This document shows, piece by piece, positions 1-6,933 of a DNA stretch of 26,210 bases. The notes below the pieces were generated by a model. It was not told where the DNA came from. It did not search any database and saw nothing but the letters and a program-made list of their open reading frames with translations. Origin of the DNA: Gp6-AA40 sp046732795 (lineage in GTDB: Bacteria > Acidobacteriota > Vicinamibacteria > Vicinamibacterales > UBA2999); assembly GCA_046732795.1 (NCBI GenBank), contig JBKPNV010000424.1:1-26210 (forward strand), read 5' to 3'. Position 1 is the first letter of the stretch. Each line of letters begins with the position of its first letter. The translations under genes were made by a program, and so were the position numbers.

Positions 1-1157
1 TGGATCCGGAGCCTGGCTACGAAGGGCTCGTCCCGCATTCGGCAATGAGCCCTGATGGGTACTTCCTCGGGTGGCTGCCCGGACTCACGTCGAATGTCGC
101 GCCCCGTGGAATGTCATGGCCATTGCCCACGGGCGCCGATCTGATCCTGATGATGCACCTTCGGCCGACCGGCACGAAGGAAACGATTCAAGCGAAGCTC
201 GGTCTCTACTTCAGCGATGCCCCGCCGCAACTGCAGCCGACGCTGATCCGGATGACGCGGCAGCACATGGACATCCCCCCCGGAGAACGCAAATACACGG
301 TCAGCGATACGTTTACGTTGGACGTGGACGCGGATCTCTACACGATTCAGCCGCATGCCCACCTGCTTGCAAGACAGGTCAAGAGTTACGCGACGCTGCC
401 GGATGGCACGCGGAAGTGGCTGATCTTCATCCGCGAATGGGATTTCAATTGGCAGGGTGTCTTCACCTACGCGCGCCCGCAGTTCCTTCCCGCAGGCACC
501 ACGATCACGTTCGAGTTCGTCTACGACAATTCGTCTGACAATCCCCACAACCCGCACCATCCGGCCCGCCGCGTGACCTACGGTGAGCACACGAGCGACG
601 AGATGGCCGAGTTGTGGCTGCAGGTGGTGACGCGCAACGCTGCCGATCGGCCGCGGCTGGCACAGGCAGTGCGCGATCGCACCGTGCGCGAGCAGATCGT
701 CGGCGTCGAGAAGCGGCTCGAAACGGATCCCGACAATGCCACGCTGCACGACGACGTCGCGTTGCTGCACGCGGAAGCTGGCCATCTCGATGGCACGGTG
801 GCGCATTTCGCGCAGACCGTCCGCCTCCGGCCCGACTCTGCAGCCGCGCGCTACAACCTCGGCAACGCGCTCTTCCGGCAGGGACGTCATGCCGAAGCGA
901 TCGCGAGCCTGAGGGTGGCGCTCGCGTTGCGGCCCGACTATGCCCTGGCCCATGACGGTCTCGGAGTCGCTGTCTACGCGCAGGGCAACATCACCGAGGC
1001 AACCGAACACTACCGGCGCGCCGTCCAACTGGATCCAGAGAACACGGAAGCGCGCACGCATCTGGCGATTGCGCTTCGCCAACTGCTCGTCATCAATCCG
1101 AACCTGGAGGACATCAAGAAAGAGCTGACTGAAATCGAGCGGCACGTCACCAATTAG
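1..1157 (+). CDS. Copper type II monooxygenase-like / TPR protein, 5' truncated
   Basis: The frame is open from position 3 to a TAG at 1155-1157, so the gene starts upstream of the window; the ATG at 45 is probably internal. The N-terminal part resembles the PHM-like (copper type II, ascorbate-dependent monooxygenase) fold common in Acidobacteriota: a DPEPGYEG start, an HxH copper-site motif in IQPHAHLLAR, and a downstream GEHTSDEMAEL segment whose Met is a plausible further copper ligand. The C-terminal 130 or so residues form about four TPR units (for example AAARYNLGNALFRQGRHAEA), suggesting protein-protein contacts. Proteins of this layout are usually secreted and often carry an upstream cytochrome c or thioredoxin-like domain, which cannot be seen here. 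The substrate is unknown. The stop codon lies inside the first AT-rich repeat array. The fold call is moderate; the TPR call is firm. Confidence 0.8.
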   Translation, partial: DPEPGYEGLVPHSAMSPDGYFLGWLPGLTSNVAPRGMSWPLPTGADLILMMHLRPTGTKETIQAKLGLYFSDAPPQLQPTLIRMTRQHMDIPPGERKYTVSDTFTLDVDADLYTIQPHAHLLARQVKSYATLPDGTRKWLIFIREWDFNWQGVFTYARPQFLPAGTTITFEFVYDNSSDNPHNPHHPARRVTYGEHTSDEMAELWLQVVTRNAADRPRLAQAVRDRTVREQIVGVEKRLETDPDNATLHDDVALLHAEAGHLDGTVAHFAQTVRLRPDSAAARYNLGNALFRQGRHAEAIASLRVALALRPDYALAHDGLGVAVYAQGNITEATEHYRRAVQLDPENTEARTHLAIALRQLLVINPNLEDIKKELTEIERHVTN

Positions 1158-1292
1158 TGATTCTTGATTCCTGATCTTTGAATCGTTGGTGATTGTGGAT
1201 CGTTGATTGATGAATGGATCGCCGGAAATCACAAATCAAGAACCAATAATCAACACGGAATCAAAGATCAACAATCGCTAATCAAAGATCGG
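1153..1292. repeat. GATT-heptad inverted repeat array, copy 1
   Basis: AT-rich tract filling the gap between the TPR gene and the TonB gene. The left arm (about 1153-1215) is made of words such as GATTCTT, GATCTTT, GATTGTG and GATCGTT. The right arm (about 1227-1292) carries the complementary words AATCAAAGATC and AACAATC, so the tract can fold into a large imperfect hairpin. It shares 18 identical bases with copy 2 (TCGTTGGTGATTGTGGAT, 1183-1200 and 4220-4237), 15 with copy 4 (1153-1167 and 22224-22238), and 13 in the right arm with copy 2 (1280-1292 and 4325-4337). The left arm contains the TAG stop of the upstream gene. Function unknown. Confidence 0.85.
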
Positions 1293-1308
1293 CTAGAAGG
1301 AGGAAAAC

Positions 1309-4188
1309 ATGTCCTGGCGACTCGTGAAGGTTCTCCTTGTTCTCGGGTGTGTGCTCATCCCGGGGATCGCCACCGCGCAAAGCGCCATCGCCGGCGTGGT
1401 GCGCGACTCCTCCGGTGCCGTCCTGCCGGGCGTCACCGTCGAAGTATCAAGCCCTGCTCTCATCGAGAAGACGCGCTCGGCCGTGACCGATGACTCCGGC
1501 CAATACCGCGTCGTCGATTTAAGACCCGGAACATATGCGGTGACCTTCACCCTTCAGGGATTCAACACCGTCAAGCGCGAGGGCATCGTGCTCGACGCGA
1601 ACTTCACGGCGCCAGTAAACGCAGACATGCGCGTCGGCTCGATCGAAGAGACCGTGACGGTCACCGGCGAGTCGCCGATCGTCGACGTCCAGAACACCGC
1701 GCGCCGCGAGGTCGTCGACCGCGAGCTGCTGGATGCGCTGCCCACCGGTCGCGATTTCCAGACGATCGGCAACGTCATTCCCGGCGTGACGATGGGTCGA
1801 TTCGACGTCGGCGGCAGCTCGACGGCGCAATCAGGCACGCTGGTGGCGTTCGGCAGTCGCGGCGCTGACTTCCAGCTCAAGATCGACGGCATGCACGCCA
1901 ACAACAGCTTCGGCGAGGGCTGGTTCAACGGCATTTACCACAACGAAGCGATCTTCCAGGAGATGTCATACACGGTGTCTGGCGGCAGTGCCGAGAATCA
2001 GGCGGCCGGCGTGTCCGTCAACATGATCCCGCGCACCGGCGGCAACACCTACGCATACGAATTCCTCGGGACGTTCTCCAACCACGCCCTTCAAGGGGAG
2101 AACGTCGACGACGAGTTGCGCGCCAGAGGATTCAACCCGACGTCAGGCGGACTGGACAATCTCTGGGATCTCAACGGCAATGCGGGTGGGCCGATCATCC
2201 GCGACAAGCTCTGGTTCTTCGGCTCGGGACGCTATTGGGGCTTTGCCGAGAACGTGCCGAACGTGTACTGGGGACAGTCCGATCCACGAGTCATACCGCC
2301 AGGCGCCGAGCAGGCGTCGGATGATACGAACCTCAAGTCGGGCGATCTGCGCCTGACGACACAGATGGGAAAGACTCGCCTCACCGGGGCGTACAGCAAC
2401 GGCCCACGCTGGCGCCGTCACTTCGGGATCGAGAATCGCGGCGGCTCGCCTGAATCGTTCGCGCAGTACCCCAACGACTCATCGGTGACCCAGATCAAAG
2501 CCACGACCACGCTGAGCAACAACATGCTGCTCGAAGCCGGGTTCTCCCGCATCTGGTGGTATGCCGAACTCGAGGCGCAGCCGGTGACCGTCAAGGCGAC
2601 CTGCTTCGTCGCGTTCAATCAGTGCCCGGCCGGCACCAACTACGGCGACATCCGCAAGCGCGATCTCACCAACTCGTGGAACTACAACGCGCCGACGACA
2701 TTCGACGCGACGTATGCGTCGCCGCGCAATTCGTACATGGGCAGCCTCTCTTATGTGACGGGCGGGCACAACATGAAGGGCGGCATGATGTGGGACAACG
2801 GCTATCGGACGATCGTGACGCCGATGAACAACGGAGGCCTTCAGCAGCAGTACCGCCTCGGCGTCCCCGATTCAGTGGTGTTGCAGACGGTTCCATCCGT
2901 CCAGGACACCAGCATCGATCGCGAGATCGGTATCTACATCCAGGATTCGTGGACGCTGGGACGGGCGACACTCAACCCCGGGTTGCGCTTCGAATACATC
3001 AAGGGGTCGGTGCGTGACCAGACCGCTCCCGCCGGCCGCTTCCTGCCGGAGCGTGTTTTCACGCAGGCCGATTACGTGAAGATTCCAAGCTTTACCGATG
3101 TCAGCCCGAGGTTTGGCATCGCCTACGACCTGTTCGGGAACGGCAAGACGGCGCTGAAGGCGAACGTCGGCAAGTACGTGCAATCGTTCTCGTCGAACCT
3201 GGGCGACGACTACAACCCGATGGGCGGTGGCACCGACACGCGAACGTGGCGCGATCTGAATGGCGACGACATCGCGCAGGAGAACGAGCTTGGTCCCTCC
3301 CAGAATCTGAACTTCGGGAAACCGACCAACGTGACGACGCCCGACCCCAATCTGAAACGGCCGTATCAGGTGCTCTACAGCGTCGGGGCACAGCACGAGT
3401 TGCTGCCGGGATTATCGACGTCGCTCAACTACTACTATCGCAAGTACTACCGCGATTTCTGGGTCGACAACCTCGCCACCACGCACGCCGACTATACGAT
3501 CATTCCGATCTCCGATCCGCGCGGTAACGGCGAGACGATCCCGATTTACAGCATCGCGCCGGGCAAGCTTGGCGTGATGGACAACTGGCGATTCAACTCG
3601 ACGGAGAACGGGCGGCAGTACAACGGCATCGATTTCTCGGTGAACTCGCGCTTCCGGAACGGCACGCAGCTGCAGGGAGGGTTCACGACGGGCAAGCTGC
3701 ACGAAGAGACGTGTCAGGTGGACGATCCGAACCGGCTGCGGTACTGCGATGCCTCGTACCCGTTCCTCACGCAGTACAAGCTGAGCGGCACGTACACCTT
3801 GCCGTACGCATTCCGTCTGAGCGGGCTGTTACAGAACCTGCCCGGTGTACAGAGCGCGCGTGACGCAGCCAACGTCGGGAAGGACCTCGCCATCCAGTAC
3901 TCTGTCGGACGAGCCATGGCGCCCGGTTTGACGCAGGCGACGGTGAACGTGTCGCCACTCAACGAGCCGGGCACGGTGTTCCTGGATCGCGTCAACCAGG
4001 TCGACTTCGCCGTGTCGCGTGACTTCCGGTTCGACAAGGTGCTGGTCCGGCCGCAATTCGATTTCTTCAACGCGTTCAACAGCAACGCGGTGACGCAGGT
4101 CAACACTCAGTTCGGGCCGAGCCTCTTCCAGCCGCAGAGCATCCTGAATCCGCGGCTGATCCGGTTCAATGTGAGGGTGTCGTTCTGA
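1309..4188 (+). CDS. TonB-dependent receptor, Oar-like with carboxypeptidase regulatory domain
   Basis: Predicted outer-membrane active transporter, energised by TonB/ExbBD; the substrate is not predictable. The 959 residues comprise a signal peptide (1-24, ending ATAQ), a carboxypeptidase-regulatory-like beta-sandwich (about 26-110, GVVRDSSGAVLPGVTVEV and GTYAVTFTLQGF), a plug region (about 128-235, with LLDALPTGRDFQTIGNVIPG) and a long beta-barrel ending in the aromatic outer-membrane signature RFNVRVSF. Length and layout are normal for the Oar/CarboxypepD_reg receptors abundant in Acidobacteriota. The start is well supported: AAGGAGG at 1297-1303 lies 5 nt before the ATG. The gene stands alone, with repeat arrays on both sides. 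No FecI/FecR-type regulator is next to it. Confidence 0.93.
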   Translation: MSWRLVKVLLVLGCVLIPGIATAQSAIAGVVRDSSGAVLPGVTVEVSSPALIEKTRSAVTDDSGQYRVVDLRPGTYAVTFTLQGFNTVKREGIVLDANFTAPVNADMRVGSIEETVTVTGESPIVDVQNTARREVVDRELLDALPTGRDFQTIGNVIPGVTMGRFDVGGSSTAQSGTLVAFGSRGADFQLKIDGMHANNSFGEGWFNGIYHNEAIFQEMSYTVSGGSAENQAAGVSVNMIPRTGGNTYAYEFLGTFSNHALQGENVDDELRARGFNPTSGGLDNLWDLNGNAGGPIIRDKLWFFGSGRYWGFAENVPNVYWGQSDPRVIPPGAEQASDDTNLKSGDLRLTTQMGKTRLTGAYSNGPRWRRHFGIENRGGSPESFAQYPNDSSVTQIKATTTLSNNMLLEAGFSRIWWYAELEAQPVTVKATCFVAFNQCPAGTNYGDIRKRDLTNSWNYNAPTTFDATYASPRNSYMGSLSYVTGGHNMKGGMMWDNGYRTIVTPMNNGGLQQQYRLGVPDSVVLQTVPSVQDTSIDREIGIYIQDSWTLGRATLNPGLRFEYIKGSVRDQTAPAGRFLPERVFTQADYVKIPSFTDVSPRFGIAYDLFGNGKTALKANVGKYVQSFSSNLGDDYNPMGGGTDTRTWRDLNGDDIAQENELGPSQNLNFGKPTNVTTPDPNLKRPYQVLYSVGAQHELLPGLSTSLNYYYRKYYRDFWVDNLATTHADYTIIPISDPRGNGETIPIYSIAPGKLGVMDNWRFNSTENGRQYNGIDFSVNSRFRNGTQLQGGFTTGKLHEETCQVDDPNRLRYCDASYPFLTQYKLSGTYTLPYAFRLSGLLQNLPGVQSARDAANVGKDLAIQYSVGRAMAPGLTQATVNVSPLNEPGTVFLDRVNQVDFAVSRDFRFDKVLVRPQFDFFNAFNSNAVTQVNTQFGPSLFQPQSILNPRLIRFNVRVSF

Positions 4189-4338
4189 AATTGTTGGTCT
4201 TTGATTGTTGATCGTTGATTCGTTGGTGATTGTGGATGAGGGATCGTTGGTTGCCAGGCGATGTACTGTGACGTTGCCCAGCGCCAATCAACGATCACCA
4301 TTCGCTGATCATCAACGATTCAACAATCAAAGATCGGT
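4189..4338. repeat. GATT-heptad inverted repeat array, copy 2
   Basis: Clearest copy of the family, filling the space between two convergent genes. The left arm (about 4190-4256) starts 1-2 nt after the TonB stop. The right arm (about 4282-4337) is its approximate reverse complement: TCTTTGATTGTTGA at 4198-4211 faces TCAACAATCAAAGA at 4320-4333, and GATCGTTGGTTG faces CAATCAACGATC with one mismatch that would be a G-U pair in RNA. The loop is about 25 nt (4257-4281). It could act as a bidirectional transcription barrier or 3'-end stabiliser, but it lacks a U-tract typical of intrinsic terminators. Confidence 0.88.
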
Positions 4339-4347
4339 CCAACCCAG

Positions 4348-6015
4348 TTACTGGGGCAACGCCCATGCCGTGAGCGTGGTTCCCGCGGGTACGAGCACGT
4401 GCTGCCGGCCATCCACCATGTAGGTGATGGCCGACGTGCCGTGCAGGTTCGCGCCCATCTGGTAGCGCCATAGCAACGTCCCTTTTCGCGAGTCGAGCGC
4501 CAGGACGTTGCCGTCGTTGTCGCCGCTGAAGATGAGGCCGGACGCTGTCGTCAGCAGACCCGAGGTCGAGGGGTTCAGATACTTGAATTCCCACTTCCGT
4601 TCGCCGGTGACCGGATCGATCGCGCGCAACGCGCCATACACGGGCATCGTGGCGCTCTTATACCGCTGACCCGCGCCGCCGGTGAAGCGCTCGCCAGCCT
4701 TGTAGTCCGGCTTCCAGGAGTAGAACGTCATGCACGCCTCCCGTGCGTTGACGAAGAAGGTGCGTGTCGAGGGATCGAACGTCGGCGGCCAGAAATTGGT
4801 GCCGCCGGTGATGTCGGGACACGTGATCTCTCCGCTCTCATCGGGTGTGTGTCCCGCCTCGACGACAGGTCGCCCGTCTTTCCCGATCTCGCGCGCCCAT
4901 GTCGTCTGCACGAATGGCTTGGCGAGAATGAGACGGCCGTTGGTCCGATCGATCGTGTAGTAGAAGCCGTTGCGGTTGGCGAACATCAGCACTTTGCGCG
5001 GCTGACCGGCGATCGTGAGATCGGCGAGGATCGGCACCTCTGTCGAATCCCAGTCGTGCACGTCGTGCGGCGTGAACTGGTAGTGCCAGCGAATCTTCCC
5101 GCTGTCGGCATCGACCGCGACGAGCGAAGCGGCGTACAGGTTGTCTCCCAGGCGACTCTCGCTGTGGTAGTCAGGACCAGGATTGCCGACGCCGTAGTAG
5201 AGCAGGTTGAGATCAGGATCGTAGGCGCCGGTGACCCATACGCCCGCGCCGCCGGTCTTCCAGGAATCGCCGGCCCACGTCTCGTTGCCGGGTTCGCCCG
5301 GGGCGGGAATCGTGTAGAACCGCCACGCGCGTCTGCCCGTCTGCGCCTCGTAGGCGTCGATGAATCCGCGAATGCCGAACTCGCCGCCGGCGGCCCCGAC
5401 GATGACTTTGTCCTTGACGACGATCGGGGCAATCGTCGACGCGTAGCCGTTCTTGTACTGATCGAGGGTGGCATCCCAGACGACGTTGCCGGTGCGCATG
5501 TCGAGCGCGAGCAGGTGCGCGTCGAGCGTCACCATGAAGAGCTTGTCGCCGAGCATCGCGAAGCCGCGATTGACGAGGCCGCAACAGGCGGTCAAATCGC
5601 TCGGCAGCTCGCGTCGGTAGCGCCAGATTTGTCGTCCGGTGCGCGCATCGAGCGCCCATGCGACGTTCTGCGGACCGGTGACGTAGAGGACGTTGTCCCT
5701 GAACAGCGGCGTCGTCTCGAAGTTGCCGAGCGTGCCGGTCTGGAACGTCCACTGCGGGACCAGCCCCTTGACGTTGGCCGGGGTGATTTGCGTGAGCGGA
5801 CTATGCCGCTGATTGGTGTAGTTCCCCCCGAATGTGATCCAACGCGAGCCGTCTTTCGGCAGCCCCTCAGCGATCTCCTGGGTGGTGACGAGTGCTGGTG
5901 GCGCCTGCTGTGCGGCGAGAATCGCTGTGCCTACGATGACGAGGACAGCAATGAATCGGCTCGGCGCGACGTAGGGTCCCGCTTCAGCCTGACCTTTGCG
6001 AGTCTCAGCACGCAT
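4348..6015 (-). CDS. PQQ-dependent alcohol dehydrogenase-like quinoprotein
   Basis: Predicted periplasmic quinoprotein oxidising an unknown alcohol or aldehyde and passing electrons to a c-type cytochrome. The 555-residue protein has an N-terminal export/anchor segment (about 20-37) and an eight-bladed PQQ propeller with repeated 'ALDARTGRQIWRY'-type blade motifs. Visible family features are a vicinal Cys pair (C144-C145 in TACCGL), GGEFGIRG (209-216), GNPGPDY (277-283) and the active-site stretch TPHDVHDWDS (315-324). The last has Asp at 321 and 323, the spacing seen in lanthanide-using enzymes. There is no fused haem domain; the adjacent upstream gene supplies one. I chose the ATG at 6015 because TCTCCTG (AGGAGA on this strand) at 6021-6027 precedes it by 5 nt; the more upstream ATG at 6060 would overlap the cytochrome gene. 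Substrate unproven. Confidence 0.88.
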   Translation of the reverse strand: MRAETRKGQAEAGPYVAPSRFIAVLVIVGTAILAAQQAPPALVTTQEIAEGLPKDGSRWITFGGNYTNQRHSPLTQITPANVKGLVPQWTFQTGTLGNFETTPLFRDNVLYVTGPQNVAWALDARTGRQIWRYRRELPSDLTACCGLVNRGFAMLGDKLFMVTLDAHLLALDMRTGNVVWDATLDQYKNGYASTIAPIVVKDKVIVGAAGGEFGIRGFIDAYEAQTGRRAWRFYTIPAPGEPGNETWAGDSWKTGGAGVWVTGAYDPDLNLLYYGVGNPGPDYHSESRLGDNLYAASLVAVDADSGKIRWHYQFTPHDVHDWDSTEVPILADLTIAGQPRKVLMFANRNGFYYTIDRTNGRLILAKPFVQTTWAREIGKDGRPVVEAGHTPDESGEITCPDITGGTNFWPPTFDPSTRTFFVNAREACMTFYSWKPDYKAGERFTGGAGQRYKSATMPVYGALRAIDPVTGERKWEFKYLNPSTSGLLTTASGLIFSGDNDGNVLALDSRKGTLLWRYQMGANLHGTSAITYMVDGRQHVLVPAGTTLTAWALPQ

Positions 6016-6031
6016 GACGGTCTCCTGTTGG

Positions 6032-6829
6032 CTACTGAACGACCGAGGGATCGAAACCACGCAGCGTCTGGAGGTAGCGGATCAGATCATCGAGGTCGCT
6101 TTCGCTGATTCGATTGGAGCCAAACGGCGGCATCGCCGATCGCGGATTGTTCTGCATCTCTTTGAGAGACGCCTTGTCGTACCCCTGGATCCGCTCTCGC
6201 GTATCCATGATCTGCACCGAGAAGAGGTCCTCGTTTTTCTTGACGCCGACGACGGCCTGCCCTTCCTGGGGAGTGACTGTGACCGGCTCGAACCCGGGAA
6301 GGAAACCTTCGACGCCGCCGCGAATCCGCAGCTCGAGCACCTCGCGCGAGCGCGCAGCGCCGATGCGCGACAGGTCGGGGCCGAGGCGCCCACCGACGCC
6401 GTTGACCCGGTGACAACTCGCGCAATTGGCCTGGTAAATCTTCTTGCCGTTTTCGGCGTTGCCACGCTGCGGGTCTGGACGCGCCGACGCGGCCAGCGTC
6501 TTGAGATAGGCGAGGATCTGCCACGTCTCATGCTCGAAGAGCCGTGGCTGCGCCGGCATCTCGGTGCCGGCGATGCCGTTCTTGATGGTCGTGAACAGGC
6601 CGTCGTCGGTACGGCCTGATGCCCAGACCTGCGTGATGTCCGGCCCGCGCACGCCATGAGCATCCATGCCGTGGCAATCCGCGCATCGTGCGCGAAACAG
6701 TCCCATTCCGCTCCTGATCGCGTTCTGATCGCCTTCGAGCGGGTTCTTTGCAGCCGGCGCCTGCGCGTGCGTCCACACGCCAGCGACGATGAACCATCCC
6801 GCCACGACACAGATAGCACGCCATGTCAT
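6032..6829 (-). CDS. Dihaem cytochrome c, partner of the PQQ enzyme
   Basis: Periplasmic electron carrier of 265 residues with a signal peptide (MTWRAICVVAGWFIVAGVWTHA). Two class I cytochrome c domains are visible: CADCH (49-53) with a probable axial Met in TEMPAQ (M91), and CASCH (136-140) with a probable axial Met in SAMPPFG (M233). Between the second haem site and its Met is an inserted segment with VGVKKNEDLFSVQIMD, a pattern common in cytochromes attached to Acidobacteriota and Planctomycetes membrane dehydrogenases. It ends 16 nt before the quinoprotein start, so the two genes are almost certainly co-transcribed and probably form an electron-transfer pair. A good Shine-Dalgarno (AAGGAGA, 6837-6843 on the complement) sits 7 nt before the ATG, and a promoter lies just upstream. 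Confidence 0.92.
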   Translation of the reverse strand: MTWRAICVVAGWFIVAGVWTHAQAPAAKNPLEGDQNAIRSGMGLFRARCADCHGMDAHGVRGPDITQVWASGRTDDGLFTTIKNGIAGTEMPAQPRLFEHETWQILAYLKTLAASARPDPQRGNAENGKKIYQANCASCHRVNGVGGRLGPDLSRIGAARSREVLELRIRGGVEGFLPGFEPVTVTPQEGQAVVGVKKNEDLFSVQIMDTRERIQGYDKASLKEMQNNPRSAMPPFGSNRISESDLDDLIRYLQTLRGFDPSVVQ

Positions 6830-6858
6830 ACGAGACTCTCCTTGTCCGGACTGGCGCC

Positions 6859-6887
6859 GTTATACACGCTTACTGCGCGTGTGTCAC
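6859..6887 (-). promoter_or_regulatory. Sigma-70-type promoter for cytochrome c-quinoprotein operon
   Basis: On the minus strand a -35 GTGACA (6882-6887) and a -10 TATAAC (6859-6864) are separated by exactly 17 nt; each matches the consensus at 5 of 6 positions. Transcription would start near 6852 and give a leader of about 23 nt before the cytochrome ATG. It separates this pair from the amidohydrolase gene upstream. Confidence 0.7.
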
Positions 6888-6909
6888 GACCTTACGCAGA
6901 GCAGGCAGA

Positions 6910-6929
6910 GCGCGCAGAGAAGAGCGCGC
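6910..6929 (-). terminator. GC hairpin after the amidohydrolase gene
   Basis: GCGCGC (6910-6915) and GCGCGC (6924-6929) can pair around an 8-nt loop, starting 4 nt past the stop of the amidohydrolase gene. No run of T follows, so intrinsic termination is doubtful. Confidence 0.35.
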
Positions 6930-6933
6930 CAGA

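Noticed and set aside
114..1232. Open frame of 372 codons antisense to the TPR gene
   Set aside because: Its N-terminal end is translated repeat array, and the sense strand has clear TPRs.
1153..1292. CRISPR-like array
   Set aside because: Words are too short and degenerate, spacers are absent, arms are complementary, and no cas gene is nearby.
1203..1493. Short frames reading through the GATT arrays (products rich in N, Q, R, S)
   Set aside because: These are translations of repeat words, not conserved proteins.
4849..6108. Long open frame (419 codons) antisense to the quinoprotein
   Set aside because: It is a shadow of a GC-rich gene: the opposite strand has clear PQQ-propeller motifs, and this frame has no recognisable domain.
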